Assembly (NCBI GenBank): GCA_013350335.1
Contig: CM023539.1
Location: forward strand, 20,008,448 to 20,072,447
Source of the DNA: Chimonanthus salicifolius
Lineage: Eukaryota > Streptophyta > Magnoliopsida > Laurales > Calycanthaceae
Direction of reading: 5' to 3'
Length of the DNA: 64,000 bases
Shown here: piece after piece, positions 1-12,403 of the stretch
Position numbering within the stretch: position 1 is the first letter of the stretch
Layout of the letters: every line of letters starts with the position of its first letter
The notes under the pieces: model-generated
Told to the model about the DNA's origin: nothing
The model's input: the letters and a program-made list of their open reading frames with translations, nothing else
Databases searched by the model: none
Translations under genes and position numbers: made by a program

Positions 1-164
1 GCTTGCTCAAGTGGTCTGTCTGGGCCCTCGGCGATCGGGGTACCTGAAAGGTAAGGGGTAAGCAAGCCAACCTAGTGAAGGGATAAAACATACCACATGT
101 CAGCAACATAGTTATATATCACATGTATAAAGTGTAATAAACATCATAAGTGAATGAATATCCC

Positions 165-480
165 TCTCCGTGGGTACTCCACTATACTATTAATCAATGG
201 TCCCACTGACCAGTCCAAGACCTCATCTCCATCGCTCTCAATGGTCCTTCAATAACTCCGGTCTCCCTACCAATACAAACGGGAGACCATGCAATATACA
301 ACTGCCTCAACCACTGGAATGCAATGGGGAAAACTGCATCTCCTATGGGGGTCTCGACAATCGGAGCAAAACGGAGAAGCCAATCTCAAGGATATGCACC
401 TCAAACACTGGAACGCAACTGGGAAACCCACATCTCCTATGAGGGTCTCTACAGCCGGAGCGTAACGGGGAGGTCCTCCC
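165..480 (-). repeat. imperfect tandem repeat inside LTR
   Basis: Three degenerate units carry a cassette that reads on the minus strand as CGTT(a/c)CGCTCCGGC..GAGACCC..GGAGATG. The same cassette recurs in the element C LTRs at 31195-31385 and 44815-44990, which supports the homology of this block to those LTRs. The unit is roughly 60-110 bp with poorly conserved spacing. Confidence 0.55.
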
Positions 481-1051
481 GACAACCAACTCATCATGTC
501 GTCATAAACATATATACATGTGAACAATGAGGGTACATTCCAATACAACCAACTCAAAATCAACAACATAGTTCATCATGCGAGTCAAAGGTATATAATG
601 AGTTACTTAATCACGCATGTCTATACTCAGCATGGTTTCATTAACATCCTGTGAATAAACACTCCAAGTATCATCAACAACTTCCAAATATTTCATTCAA
701 TTATTAGATTGTCCAATTAACATTCTCCACGAACGCATATAGTTAACAAGAGTACGCCTGAGTGGACCCTCTGCCACATATTTGTTTCAACAACTTTTCC
801 CTTACTGAGTGGCTAAATATACAGAGGGTCACACTCGAGTCACCCCATATCTAAATATAACAGCTAATCTATGTAAGTGTATGCTAAAACAGTGATAGGT
901 CCCCGTACAATGTGTGTAGAGTCGAAAATCCGAAGCGAACAAGCAGCTCGATGGGTTGAAGCGAGCTCAATATATTGAAACAAGGAAAAATGGATAAATA
1001 AACAAGACAAAACAGGTTAAAATGAGGCCGGAGAGAAAACGGGCCTAAAAC

Positions 1052-1244
1052 TGGGCTAGGCCCAAAATGGGCATAACCTGCCAGAAGTGGGCTGGGCCAA
1101 GCGGGTCGGGTCAGACGAATGGGCCCGAACAAGCTGGGCTGGACTAAGTCTGAGTTTGGCTGGGCCAGATTGGGCTTGGGTCCGAATGGGCCACACCAGG
1201 TCTAGGCCTAACTGGGCGCCAAGTTTGGGCCTGGCAGTTGGGCC
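1052..1244. promoter_or_regulatory. cluster of TGGGCC/T motifs in LTR
   Basis: About eleven TGGGCY hexamers, counting both strands, lie within roughly 190 bp. TGGGCY is the plant site II motif bound by TCP-family factors. The cluster is not present in the matching part of the element C LTR. A regulatory role in this LTR is inference; the density could also come from amplification of a short GC-rich repeat. Confidence 0.35.
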
Positions 1245-2085
1245 GGGTACAACCCAACGCAAGAACTGAGTTAACTCAAGGGTCTCACCTTAGTCAATTC
1301 GACACTCGGTCGGGCAAGTTAGTTGCCCCACTGAGTTAGAACAAGGGGAAAGAGAGGAAATCTAGGGAAGATCAAATGAAAATCGAGAAAAAAGAAGAAA
1401 AGCAAGGAAAACTGAGGGAACCAAGGAAAAATGGTGGAAAACCAGTGAAAGTTAAGGAAAAATCAAGGGAAATCACAGAATAATCAAAGAGAATGAGAGG
1501 GGAAATGAAAGGGAAGAAGGTACCTGAAATCAGCGAGAAAGGTGAAGAGGGGGAGGACATCTGCCAGCTCGTGAGCGACCCAAACTGCCTCGGGTTCAAG
1601 GACTGCTCGCCCAACCGAGAGAGAAAAAGAAGTGAGTAAGGGAATGAGGAGAAGGAGATGAAGAAAAAGAGACGAAGAGGAGAGGTACGAACATTGTAGT
1701 AGCTGCGGCTACAGTGTCTTGCAGGTGAGGGGGTTTATATAGGGTTTGGGGGGTTAGGGTTTAGGGTCTTTCAACCGTTTTTTTTAGATGCAGTAAAATT
1801 GAAGTTTTCAAAACTTCTTTTCAACAGAAAATAAAAACACATTGAGATCGAAAACCGGAGAAATTTCTCGAATACCGAAGATCGAGAGAGAAAACATGTG
1901 ATTTTAAAATATTTTTTCGTGACAATATACATAATAATTACAAAATTACCAAAATACCATTCGAGTTCCCGAACTCGAAAGCGAGCAAACTGGGCCCACC
2001 ATGGCGCCCACACTCTCGTCACTGCTACCATGATCTCGAAAACAACTAGGGGATCCAAAAATATCCTTAAATATCGAAAAACACT

Positions 2086-2713
2086 CAGAACAAGTTATTG
2101 CATGATAAACTCGAGTCTAGACACTAACGACTAAGACAAACTCAGACATAGACAGATAGGTTGGTGGGTCTTGGTAAATGGGGACAAATGGATGAATAGG
2201 TGAATGGGTGTGCGTGGATGGGTAAATGGGTGAATGGATCAGTCTTGGTAAATAAGATCAATGAACAAAACTCAAAGAATGGTTTCATTCAATGATCATT
2301 GACTTTGAAAGAATGACCATTCTTAGGATGCTTGATTTGAACGGATCCATGTGGGAATATAGCTGGACCTGACCATTTTGACTTCAGTTTTCCAGGAAAA
2401 AAATGTAATCATGAATTGTACAATAAGACCTTCTGACCAACAATAAACACTTTTCAGAGAATATGTTTGTCATGAAAAACTTTTGTCCGGTGTTTGTACT
2501 TCTTGGTTGTATCATAAGCTTCATTTCCTATTTCTTCTAACTCAGTCAATTGGAGCTTTCTGAGTTGTCCAGCTCAATCTAGAGAAAAATTGAAACGTTT
2601 GATAACCCAATAAGTTTTATGTTCTAACTCGACTGGGAGGACAAGCCTTACCATACACTAAACGATAGGGTGGCATTCCTATGGGTGTCTTAAACGTTGT
2701 TCGATAAACCCTA
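2086..2713. other. unassigned intergenic stretch
   Basis: No credible ORF or recognisable element is seen. Positions 2150-2260 contain a degenerate run of GGTAAATGG / GGTGAATGG-like words, a decayed minisatellite. The rest is AT-rich with no similarity to the neighbouring LTRs that I can see. Confidence 0.4.
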
Positions 2714-2761
2714 GAGGAGGGGGAGGAGGAGGAGGAGGAGAGAAGGGGGGGGGGGGGGGGG
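2714..2761 (+). repeat. purine low-complexity tract (GGA)n then (G)n
   Basis: A GGA/GAG run leads directly into an uninterrupted run of G ending at 2761. The G-run sits exactly where the Copia-like unit at 22568-24124 has a run of C (near 24072, opposite orientation). It is therefore probably an expanded G/C tract belonging to that element class. Confidence 0.8.
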
Positions 2762-3929
2762 ACTGAATAGGTCAATCTAATATCGTTGGTCCTTTTTAAA
2801 ATTATCTTGATTGATTAATTAAGTGCAGCGGATATACCAATCAAGTGAGTGTGTGTTAGCAAATGTGATTAAACAATCAACACAAGAAAATAACTCTAAC
2901 ACCACGAACAAAAGGACACAAGATATAAAGTAGTTCAATTCGCTAACCTACATCTACTATTAGGAATCGCGCAGCCTTGAGCTTTCCCCAAATACACTAT
3001 GTGGGGACGTACACCCTCACAATTAGAGTAGAAATTCCACCTCACTCAATCGGCTGGGAATTCCACCCACCACTGTGTCAGAGAAGAAACTCTAGAGTTT
3101 TTTATAGTGGTTCCAGAGAAAATCACCCTTAATCCACTTTCTGGTCAAAGGTTTTAAAATAAAATAAAACCAAGAAGAACTTGGCTTGAAGCTCTTTCTC
3201 ATTGATGTGTAGTCATCGTATAGCAATCACTAACTCAGAGTGACAAGGAAACTTGGTTGAACCAAAGCTTTCCTAGATTAGTTATTTTCTTCCTCTTTTC
3301 TTCACTGATAAACTCAACCAATAGATTGGTTGATAAAGATTTTTCTTTCCTCCTCTCTTTCTCACTTTCAAACACAATTAATATATTGGTTGTTTATGAT
3401 TCTTATCACAAGAGTGTTGATCGTTCCTTAGAGTGTATATCTCTTTTCAGCTCAAGGAAGATGGTAAAACGATCACCCAACACTTAGATTTATAGAGGAG
3501 TCTTAACGGTCTTTCTGACTGTCCAGGACCAACAAGTTGGTGGCACCGATGAGTTGGCGTTCATATTTATTACAGTTCAACCACCCGACTGTTGTGCATT
3601 AAATGCACTCCCAACGGCATAATTACTTCCCGGTCGACATGTCGGTGTCGCCGATGGGTTGACAGTTATGGCACTGATAGGTCAGTCCATATGAGATGCT
3701 CGGTCTAGGGCAAAAACATGCTGACAGTAGTTTCTAGTATAGAAACATGCTAACCAGAACGACCTGTCACCCTTTGCCAAGGGCTCGGTCCTGTTACTCT
3801 CGATCAGTCTTGAAATACTGATATGTCTATTTTATAGACCCCTCATGAGTTCACAGTCCAGAACTCACAACTTTTATATCGACGAGTCCTCGACCTTGAG
3901 AGGTCGTTTAAGTTCATCACCGAGGGGTT
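2762..3929 (-). mobile_element. Copia-type (SIRE-like) LTR or 3' region, left part
   Basis: Read on the minus strand, this contains the word order GTAGATGTAGGTTAGCGAATTGAACTAC followed by the CTATTCAGTCCCCCC tract. It matches the order seen at 23837-24085 (GTGGACGTAGG..GAACCACTATAAA then ATTCACCCCCCC). That arrangement is typical of plant Copia/SIRE-type elements. There is no pol sequence. Element A is inserted at its right edge with duplication of GGGTT, and the sequence resumes at 16847. The class rests on short motifs only. Confidence 0.45.
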
Positions 3930-4020
3930 TGTAACGCCCCGCCCTTTCCGAGAGTTTCAGAGTCTAATTTTTTTTTTTTTTTATAAACAACGGAAGAGAG
4001 CGGGCGGCGTCACGACGCGA

Positions 4021-4054
4021 GTTAAGTTCAGACTACCCAAGTCTGAACCTTAAC
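4021..4054 (-). other. U5 inverted repeat (hairpin) in element A LTR
   Basis: GTTAAG plus TTCAGACT pair with AGTCTGAA plus CTTAAC around a 5-base loop. The conserved block TCACGACGCGA lies immediately before it. The same structure with different but still paired bases is found in all related LTRs of the window (see the finding on U5). In the coding sense it lies close to the LTR 3' end, upstream of the PBS. Confidence 0.75.
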
Positions 4055-4953
4055 TGGCCACCCATGTGTACATGGAATAGACCATGAGAGTGATTCACAC
4101 ATGGAACTAACATCAACATGCGGAATAAAAAGACGAGATAGCAAGTAATATTCTTAAATATTAAATAACATAAATCAACCATCCACAAGTTATGATCCTA
4201 ACAAACCATAGCAAATAACGAATTATTACATGTCCATCAATAGTATTCAAATAACAGTAATAAAACGTAATCCAAATCCATTATTTAAGCACTTAGGCTC
4301 AGCCCCCCTCTTGGTCAATGACCTTCCCTTTCCCCTTGCTTGTACCTGCAATCTCCTCTGAGGATAGAATTAGGGCGTTAGATCAACGCGCCCAGTAGGT
4401 TCCCGAATCAGGGCTACCACATGTTAGCATATAAAACATGCATATACATATCATATTACATGATCATCAAAACAGGTAAAACAATGCTATGAAATATGCA
4501 CATGCAATGAGCATCCCCCATCATGTACTTTCATAGCCATCACTTGACGTGCCTCGCACCGACAAGGTAAATTACAACACACATTCATCTCTTCTATAAG
4601 CGATGTACATGTAATGAGCAACCCCCATCATGTACCATCGTATCCATCACTGTAGAACTTCATTCATTATCCCATGACTATGCATGAGATGCCAATGCCT
4701 GTATGCCATTTGTTAATGCATAATATATCATTTGAAACACATATGTTAAAACAAGAATCTCATAAAGAAAACCAGGGTAAAAACTGTGGTTACAAGTAGG
4801 TAGGAAACCTACTTAAAATTTGCTTCGGTGTTTGTTCTTTTTCACTTGATCACGACTTGCCCGCCGTTCACGATCCGTTACCTTGTCATGTAACAATAAG
4901 TAAATCATACTAATAATTAAATATCCATTCTCATATAAGACCCAAACATCTTG

Positions 4954-6172
4954 TGGGGTTCGGCCATACCCATGGCCGAACCTCACCCACTTTGACTTGA
5001 TCTCTTTGGTTTTGGATTAACACCATCCAAACGATTTATTATACTTCAAACCACTAAATATCACTTGGTGGGGTTCGGCCATACAACATGACCGAACCTC
5101 ACCATATTGGTTTGAGCCCTCTTCTTTAAGTCCTTTGTTCTTTTTATTCATAATTACCATAATCACTTGTATTTACAGCTTTGCCACTCGGCCAAGCCTT
5201 GTTTAATTTTTGCTTCACAATCAAAGCCCATATGACCAAACCACCTTAGTGGGGTTCGGCCATACAGCTTGGCCAAACCTCACCAATCCCATTTGGATTT
5301 CTTAATCCATTCTAATCACATTAATCATCCAAACTTTAATCCACTAAAACCACTCCATGGGGTTCTTTTATCCATTATTCTTCACCATAATGTCATAACT
5401 TAGACCCTTCTCTTTAATCATAAACACCATTTGGTTCAGCCATTCAATGGCCAACCAAAAACAGTAACATTATCACATAAAAATCTCCACTATTGGTATG
5501 GTTTTATCTCTCCAAAAACCATACCAACTTATCAAACACTTTTATGGGGTTCGGCCATCCAATGTGGCCGAACCCTATGCCCATGTTTTGGACCCTTTTT
5601 AACTTACATTATATGTCCATTAAATCATGTAATAATCAACATAGTATTGTATGGTTTTTACACTTCAAAAGCCATCCAATTACCCAAACAAGATCATGGG
5701 GTTCGGCCATCCCATGTGGCCGAACCCAATGATACATTTATGCCATTTTAATTAATCTTAATCCAAGGTTTTATTCCTTGATGTATTCGGCCATTCCATG
5801 GCCCAAACATGACATCCAATTTCATGATTTAAAAAAAACTTTCACCTTGTATCTTAGATCATACAAAAACAGCCCATGATTTTACAAAAACCATCACTTT
5901 ATACAAATAAAATTCATGGGGTTCGGCCACCCAAAGTGGCCGAACCCTATGGTCCATGTTTTCCATCTTTTAAACCATTGTTTTAGACCATGTTAACTTC
6001 AGCCTTTTTGTCATTCAGATCCAGGTTTATAATCCTTTCTATAACATGTATTTGATTCTTAAATAAAACCCAAAAATCAGTCCCTAAACCTCCATGGTTT
6101 CCATGTTTCAAAACATGAAAAACCACCCATCTTTTACATGGGGTTCGGCCCTCCATGGTGGCCGAACCCAAT
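4954..6172. repeat. array of GGTTCGGCCAT palindromes in 3' LTR of A
   Basis: Copies of a GGGTTCGGCCA(t/c) arm followed 4-8 bases later by (a/g)TGGCCGAACC lie at about 4954, 5069, 5251, 5543, 5695, 5916 and 6138, with weaker copies near 5432, 5787 and 6227. Each forms a 10-15 bp stem. Bases just outside the core also pair, as GTG/CAC in the first copies and CAT/ATG in later ones. The identical array is in the other LTR, shifted by about 9456 bases. Confidence 0.85.
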
Positions 6173-7396
6173 GGTTATTTTTTACTATTTTAAATCCTCC
6201 ATTAATCAGGGTTAAAACCCTGGTGTAATCGGCCATAACCTTGGCCCAATACACATCCATTTTATTAATCAAAAGTCCATGGAAATACTTACCAAATTCC
6301 AAGCTTTTCTTATGCCTTTGCTCCTTGCCTTCTTCCCTCTTGTTTCCTTCCTTCTTTCTTCCTTTGTCTCAGCTGGTTAGAGGCATGAACAATGGTGAAA
6401 TCACCAAGGTAAAACTCGGCCAAGAGAGTGTGTTCTTGAGTGAGGGAAAGAGATGAGAATTCTAAGGTTTTGCAATGATAAAATCGGCCAAGTGATGGTG
6501 TTGGTTGCTTTTGTTAAACAACCCCATAACACCCATTTAATCCTCATCAAATCTTACTCAAACCAAGGAGTCACTTGCAGCCAAGCAAAGCACCCCTTGG
6601 CACTCCCAACACACCCATTGGCAGCCCCATGCAATCTTATCTCATTCCCATGCATTTCATTTAATTATTTACCATGAACTCACCAAAACAAGTCCCCAAC
6701 GTGTGGGACTTGTTTTGGCTGATTTGAGACCAGCTAAACTCCTCCAATTCCCCTTGGACTCACTGAATTTATAGCCCCTTGAGTTTCCATTTTGACTCAC
6801 TCAACTCAAGGTATTTTTTATTCCAACCCAACTCATCACATTTAATGCATTTCATTTAATGCATATGAGTTAACTCACCTTTTGACTTAATTCCAACTCA
6901 CCTCCATCCCACTCAATTGATTTGAATCGTGTTTGAGCTTCCTTGAGGGTTCACACGTTCAACAATAGTCAACTCGACCCGTTGGGTCCACTTTTAGCTC
7001 CTTGACCCGTTTTGACAACATGACCCATTTATGATATTTTGATCATTTCCAATTGGTTTTTACATATGGATCAAGCCTACCCATTTTTCCTCCACTTGAT
7101 TTCCAATCAAATAGGCTTAACCCCTTTTAATTTGAAATCACAAAACGGTCAAATAACCCAGCAAGACCCGATGGGCCCCATTTGGGCCCTTTGACCCATT
7201 TAGCCATTTTTGACCCAAATGATGAAAATTACCCAACCAATAAAACTTAACATTCATAATATGCTCATATGATTTTATTTTGAGCAATGGGCCCCACTAT
7301 TTCCTTACTTAACATCACAAAATAACTAATTTAACAACTCAGGGGCATTTTGGTAATTTTCCACTTTCATTGAGAAATTGGGGTGTTACAATATAA

Positions 7397-7406
7397 CCCT
7401 CTTTTT
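7397..7406 (-). other. candidate polypurine tract of element A
   Basis: On the minus strand AAAAAGAGGG lies about six bases before the 3' LTR begins (LTR edge at 7390). It is short and separated by TTATAT, so it is a plausible but weak plus-strand primer site. Element D has a similar T-rich plus-strand word just inside its left LTR at about 25866. Confidence 0.5.
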
Positions 7407-7453
7407 AAAATTTTCGTCCCGAAAATCGAGTGAAGTAGGGTTCTCAAATTAAA

Positions 7454-10400
7454 TCACACAAACAATTCGGGGTGAGCTGTTCTCATCTCCGATTCAAGTT
7501 CCCATGTGGCCTCTTCATCACCATGACGGTCCCATACCACTTTTACGAACTGAATCGCTCTGTTTCGCAACACCCTTTGTTCGGTCTCCACTATCCTGAC
7601 CGGCTTCTCGACGTACGTCACGTCGCTTTGTACCTCAATATCTTGAACATTTAAAACATGGGACGGATCCGGATTGTATTTCCTTAGCATCGACACGTGG
7701 AACACATCGTGTAGAGCTGCTAATTGCGATGGAAGTGCTAATTGGTAAGCTACATCCCCCATCCTTCTTATGATGGAAAACGGTCCCACATATCTTGGCG
7801 ACAGTTTTCCTTTCTTACCAAACCTCATATGTCCCTTCCGTGGTGAGACTTTTAGAAACACCCAGTCTCCCACTTCGAATTCCAGAAACCGTCTCCTTTT
7901 ATCAGCATAGCTCTTCTGCCGACTCTGTGCAGTCAACAAGTGTTGACGTATCAACTTAATTTGTGCAGTAGTTTCGGCGACTAGTTCCGGTCCGATCAAT
8001 GCAGGCTCACCTGCCTCTGTCCAACATACCGGTGACCTACACGGTCTACCATATAAAGCCTCATAAGGAGCCATTTGAAGGCTTGCCTGATAGCTGTTAT
8101 TATAGGAGAACTCCACCAATGGTAAGTGGTCCTCCCATCCTCCTTTGAAATCTAACATACACGCTCTCAGCATGTCTTCCAAGGTTTGTATTGTTCTTTC
8201 AGACTGACCATCAGTCTGTGGATGGAATGCGGTGCTAGTCAATAGCTCAGTCCCCATGGCTGTCTGCATGCTTTGCCATACTCTGCCGGTAAAACGGCCA
8301 TCTCTGTCCGATACTATCGTTCGGGGAATACCATGTAGTCGAATGATTTCTTTAATATAACGCCGACCCAACGTCTCAGACGAATCCGTCATCTTGATAG
8401 GAATGAAATGTGCAGACTTGGTCAGCCGGTCGACTACGACCCAAATGGCGTCATTACCCTTTGAAGACCTCGGCAACCCGGATACAAAGTCCATGGAAAT
8501 ATGTTCCCATTTCCATTCTGGCACGGCTAAGGGTTTGAGCAACCCTGGTGGCTTTTGGTGTTCAGTCTTAACTTGTTGACAAGTTAGACAGTGTGCCACG
8601 AATTCCGCCACATCCCTTTTTAGTCCATGCCACCAATAATGCCTCTTTAGATCGTGATACATTTTGGTGCTACCCGGATGAATAGAGAACTTGGATTGAT
8701 GTGCCTCAATCATTAGCTCTTTCCTGCAACTCTTTGGCACATAAGTTCTTCCCCGGAATACAAGACCCTGTCCTGGTCGTAGTTCCCATTCCGGTACAAC
8801 GGTGCCAGTAGACATCCTGACCCAAATGTCCTCCACTTCTGGGTCTGCTCTTTGTTCTTGTTCAATCTTGGTGACTATATTGGACCGTATGATTAAATTG
8901 TGCAAAACTCCACGGTTTGTAATGTATAGATTGAACTCTCGAATGGTATTCATCATCTCCCACTCAGTTCTGATCAGACATGCCATGGATGCATGTGATA
9001 TGCGGCTAAGAGCATCAGCCACCTTGTTTGCCTTGCCTGGATGGTATCGAAGTTCGAACTCATAATCCGCCAGATACTCCATCCATCTGCGCTGCCTTAG
9101 ATTAAGTTCCTTCTGATCAAATAAATATTTCAAACTCTTATGATCAGAATACACTTCAAACTTCTCGCCATAAAGATAATGTCTCCAGCTTTTGAGAGCG
9201 AAGACCACTGCGGCTAGTTCAAGATCATGCGTAGGATAGAGGCGTTCATGTATTTTTAGTTGTCTTGAACCATAAGCCACCACACGATGATTTTGACTGA
9301 GGACACACCCCAGTCCTTCTCCCGAAGCGTCGCATTCTACTTCATAACCCTTGCCCTTTTCCGGCAAAATCAAAATAGGAGCGGTTGTAAGTCTGTCTTT
9401 TAGCTCTTCAAATCTTTGATTGCACAGATCTGACCACTCATACTTGACTCCTTTCTGAGTGAGTCGAGTCAATGGAGACGCTATCTTGGAAAAGTCCATG
9501 ATAAATTTTCGATAATAACCCGCCAGCCCTAAGAAACTGCGGATCTCGGTCACATTCTTTGGCGCTTTCCATTCACTTACTGCCGCCACCTTTGTTGGAT
9601 CCACGGCTATACCGTTTTCGGTTATGACATGTCCCAAGAAATTGACCTCGGATAACCAGAATTCACATTTACTGGCCTTGGCATATAGTTTATTCTGCCT
9701 CAAAATATTCAAAACTATACGTAAATGCTCTGCGTGTTCCTCCTGACTCTTAGAATAGATCAGGATATCATCAATGAATACAATTACAAATTGATCTAAA
9801 TAGGGACGGAAGATTCTGTTCATCAAATCCATGAACACTGCCGGCGCATTCGTGAGTCCAAATGGCATGACCACGAACTCAAACAGTCCATACCGCGTCC
9901 GAAAAGCTGTCTTTTCTATATCTTCCTCCCTAACTCGAATTTGATGATAACCAGACATCAAATCGATCTTTGAAAAATGGCTTGAACCCCTCAATTGATC
10001 GAATAAATCATCGATCCTGGGTAGAGGGTACTTGTTCCGGACTGTTAGCTGATTCAGCTTTCGGTAGTCCACGCACATCCGAAGTGAGCCATCCTTCTTC
10101 TTCACAAATAACACTGGTGCTCCCCACGATGATGTACTGTTCCGGATGCAACCCAGCCTAAGCAGTTCATCAATCTGCTTCTTTAGTTCTGACATCTCTG
10201 CTGGTGCCATCCGATAGTGTGGTAACGACACTGATGTTGTGCCAGGATACAGCCTGATCTCGAAGTTAATCTCCCTCATAGGTGGTAAACCAGGGAGTTC
10301 CTTTGGGAACACATCCCCAAATTCTTGTACAATTTCCGGAAGTTCAGTAACTGGAGCTTTGTTTATGGTGATATTATTCAATACCACGTGGTTTAATCCT

Positions 10401-12184
10401 TCCTGTAATCCACTTTGTTTATCTGCACGAACTATATATTGCTTGCCCTCGGGTGACTTAAATGTCACCCTTCGACCATAACAGTCGATGTTGGCATGAA
10501 ACTTTGCCAGCCAATCCATTCCGAATATAATATCATATTCCGACATGTCCAGCACTAAATAATTGAACTCAAATCTGAGTCCAGCTAATTCGGTGTTAAC
10601 CGCAGTACAAATAAGTCCCAATGCCGAATCTCCGACAGGGGATACAATAGTAAGTTCTGTGGCTAATCTTTGCACTAATGTACCAGTAGCAGTAATAAAC
10701 GATGCAGCTATAAAGGAGTGTGACGCTCCGGAATCAAATAGTGCATATGCATATGAGCTACTCACTACCGCCATACCTTGTATCACAGGATGATCCTCCT
10801 CCTCTTCCTCTGGAGAAGTTAGAGTGAATAATCTTCCTGCTCCAGCAGGGTTAGACCTTCGACCTCCCCGGCCCTGCATTCTGCCTCCTCTGGAGTATGC
10901 CGGTCTAGCTGGCGGACGAAATGATCCTCTTGAGTTAGACAGCCTGTTGAGCTTTGGGCAATCCTTTTTGTAGTGACCAGGTTGATCACAGTGGAAGCAA
11001 GTATTCACTCCTCGGGATGCTTGAGTGATCGCAACAGATTGAGTGGGCTGGTTGGGGCGAAAGCCCCCACTTGATCCAACAGACGGTGAAGGTCTGCTGA
11101 AATTCGGTCTGAACTTTTTGTTGGGTTGGTGCCCACCTCTCCCACTCGGAGCTCGGCGGTTGTCCATTCTGGCAAATTCCGCCATCTCTTGTTCCACAAT
11201 GGTGGCCCTACTGACCACTTCCGCCAGCGTGGCTGCTTTGAACACAGTTACCTTGGCCCTAATGTTTGGCCGTAACCCACGCTCGAACTTGCGAGCCTTT
11301 CGATATTCTGTGTCCACAATATAGTATGCATAGATTGACAGGCTGAGGAATTCTTGGTGATACTCAGCCACCGTCATTGAACCTTGTACTAACATCATAA
11401 AGGCCTGAATTTGACGTTCTCTTTCTTCCTCTGGAAAGTAGCGCTCTAGAAATGTCGCGGAGAATTGCTCCCAGGTCATAGCAACTCTTTCTCTTCTTGG
11501 CACAAGTGCCTGTTGTTTCTCCACCACCTTCCACCATTTGGCAGCGTCATCCACCAGCTGTGACGTGGCCAATAATATTTTATGGGCATGACTCTTGATG
11601 TTCAAAAGAGTCAATATATGCGAAATCTTCTCCAACCAATTCTCGGCCGCAATAGGCCCTTCTCTGCCCTTGAAGTAAGGTGGGCGCTGGTGCTGAAAAT
11701 CTCTGACCATATTTCGGTCATTATTTTCGCTCATGTTTCCCCCTCCGTTCAAATGTTGTTGGAGGACAGATGTAACCACGGCTTGCACCAAGCTGTGCAG
11801 TTCAGGAGGTACAAAGGGTACAGTCATATTACTATTCTCCTCCTCCTCGCGTCGATACGACGAGTCATATTCCTCCTCGTCGTCCTGTTGATTCGTAGGG
11901 TCACTCCCTTCTTCTTCCCGCCGTGAGTGGTGAGATTCTTCCTCACTGTGAGGTTGTTCATGTATAGACCTCTCTTCGTCATGAACGGATTGCTCTCTAT
12001 CAGGTTCCGATGACGCCTTCTTGCGTCGGGATACCACCTTCCCTTGTGGTGGGATAATGAGCACATCATCCTTCTTTTTATCGTCCTGACGAGTCCTTCT
12101 CTTTGACACCCCCTCACCTAGTCCGATCGGTAAAACTTTCTCTTTTCCCTTCAGATCTTTTACCACCTTTTTCTGTGGTGCCAT
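7454..12184 (-). CDS. Element A gag-pol polyprotein with chromodomain
   Basis: A single 1576-aa frame encodes all retrotransposon proteins. An N-terminal basic then acidic, low-complexity stretch covers about residues 1-125. The capsid-type gag domain lies at about 160-330, and a zinc knuckle C-x2-C-x4-H-x4-C at C396-C409. The aspartic protease has DSG with D484. Reverse transcriptase carries the FIDD motif at D805-D806. RNase H has D952 in ECDAS. Integrase has an HHCC zinc domain at about 1155-1206 and the catalytic triad D1232, D1293, E1329 with exactly 35 residues between the last two. A GPF-type motif is followed by a C-terminal chromodomain (about 1530-1575, ATWELE-type ending), which in chromoviruses guides integration to marked chromatin. 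There is no stop or frameshift. The start at 12184 (MAPQKK) is the first ATG of the frame. Confidence 0.96.
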   Translation of the reverse strand: MAPQKKVVKDLKGKEKVLPIGLGEGVSKRRTRQDDKKKDDVLIIPPQGKVVSRRKKASSEPDREQSVHDEERSIHEQPHSEEESHHSRREEEGSDPTNQQDDEEEYDSSYRREEEENSNMTVPFVPPELHSLVQAVVTSVLQQHLNGGGNMSENNDRNMVRDFQHQRPPYFKGREGPIAAENWLEKISHILTLLNIKSHAHKILLATSQLVDDAAKWWKVVEKQQALVPRRERVAMTWEQFSATFLERYFPEEERERQIQAFMMLVQGSMTVAEYHQEFLSLSIYAYYIVDTEYRKARKFERGLRPNIRAKVTVFKAATLAEVVSRATIVEQEMAEFARMDNRRAPSGRGGHQPNKKFRPNFSRPSPSVGSSGGFRPNQPTQSVAITQASRGVNTCFHCDQPGHYKKDCPKLNRLSNSRGSFRPPARPAYSRGGRMQGRGGRRSNPAGAGRLFTLTSPEEEEEDHPVIQGMAVVSSSYAYALFDSGASHSFIAASFITATGTLVQRLATELTIVSPVGDSALGLICTAVNTELAGLRFEFNYLVLDMSEYDIIFGMDWLAKFHANIDCYGRRVTFKSPEGKQYIVRADKQSGLQEGLNHVVLNNITINKAPVTELPEIVQEFGDVFPKELPGLPPMREINFEIRLYPGTTSVSLPHYRMAPAEMSELKKQIDELLRLGCIRNSTSSWGAPVLFVKKKDGSLRMCVDYRKLNQLTVRNKYPLPRIDDLFDQLRGSSHFSKIDLMSGYHQIRVREEDIEKTAFRTRYGLFEFVVMPFGLTNAPAVFMDLMNRIFRPYLDQFVIVFIDDILIYSKSQEEHAEHLRIVLNILRQNKLYAKASKCEFWLSEVNFLGHVITENGIAVDPTKVAAVSEWKAPKNVTEIRSFLGLAGYYRKFIMDFSKIASPLTRLTQKGVKYEWSDLCNQRFEELKDRLTTAPILILPEKGKGYEVECDASGEGLGCVLSQNHRVVAYGSRQLKIHERLYPTHDLELAAVVFALKSWRHYLYGEKFEVYSDHKSLKYLFDQKELNLRQRRWMEYLADYEFELRYHPGKANKVADALSRISHASMACLIRTEWEMMNTIREFNLYITNRGVLHNLIIRSNIVTKIEQEQRADPEVEDIWVRMSTGTVVPEWELRPGQGLVFRGRTYVPKSCRKELMIEAHQSKFSIHPGSTKMYHDLKRHYWWHGLKRDVAEFVAHCLTCQQVKTEHQKPPGLLKPLAVPEWKWEHISMDFVSGLPRSSKGNDAIWVVVDRLTKSAHFIPIKMTDSSETLGRRYIKEIIRLHGIPRTIVSDRDGRFTGRVWQSMQTAMGTELLTSTAFHPQTDGQSERTIQTLEDMLRACMLDFKGGWEDHLPLVEFSYNNSYQASLQMAPYEALYGRPCRSPVCWTEAGEPALIGPELVAETTAQIKLIRQHLLTAQSRQKSYADKRRRFLEFEVGDWVFLKVSPRKGHMRFGKKGKLSPRYVGPFSIIRRMGDVAYQLALPSQLAALHDVFHVSMLRKYNPDPSHVLNVQDIEVQSDVTYVEKPVRIVETEQRVLRNRAIQFVKVVWDRHGDEEATWELESEMRTAHPELFV

Positions 12185-12403
12185 TTAGTCCTAATTCATG
12201 GAAACATCATAGACTTAGTTTCCATTAATAATATACAACACATGCCATGAATCCTCATAAAAACATGAAATCACATATTTATATAAATTCAAACTGCATC
12301 TTTGTACAAAGGTGGGTAGGGTGAAACAAACCCTATGTATAACAAAATATACCCCCTTACAAAATTAACCCTCTTTTTAATACCCCTACTATTAATTCCT
12401 ATC
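12185..12403 (-). other. spacer between upstream ORF and gag-pol
   Basis: This 219-base AT-rich spacer separates the upstream ORF and gag-pol on the coding strand. The two ORFs are in the same frame, but several in-frame stops (TAG then TAA, repeated) follow the upstream ORF, so readthrough into gag is not plausible. Gag would need internal initiation, leaky scanning, reinitiation or splicing. Confidence 0.7.

Larger units (their letters stand above)
1..2085 (-). mobile_element. LTR fragment related to element C LTR, inverted
   Basis: Read on the minus strand, this block aligns by eye with the element C LTR at 29896-31939. Positions 1-150 match the stretch ending at about 31650 (the ACCCCTTACCTTT block), 160-480 match the imperfect repeats at 31200-31390, and 1960-2060 match the LTR head at 29930-30060 (GGCAGTG..GAGAGTTTGGGC..ATGG and GGCATTTTGGTAATTT-like motifs). 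Homology is clear but diverged, so this is a related family rather than a copy. The window cuts off its 3' end, and the TGTAACGACC head is not found near 2085, so the right boundary is approximate. No coding sequence is seen in it. Confidence 0.7.
3930..7390 (-). repeat. Element A 3' LTR
   Basis: The LTR is 3461 bp with TG..CA ends. Compared by eye with 13386-16846, it differs by about three substitutions (for example a C/T at about 4310 and an A/C at about 4579) and two compensating 1-base indels (near 5042 and in the A-run near 5835). It holds no coding sequence of its own; short ORFs inside occur identically in both LTRs and have no family similarity. It contains at least seven GGTTCGGCCAT hairpins (4954-6172) and the U5 inverted repeat at 4021-4054. 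Confidence 0.97.

Noticed and set aside
5431..6677. Several short open frames in the element A LTR (repeated at 14888-16133)
   Set aside because: They occur identically in both LTRs, overlap hairpin repeats and resemble no protein family; they are chance frames.
12185..12403. Readthrough fusion of the upstream ORF with gag-pol
   Set aside because: Both are in the same frame but at least three in-frame stops follow the upstream ORF, so a fusion product is not supported.
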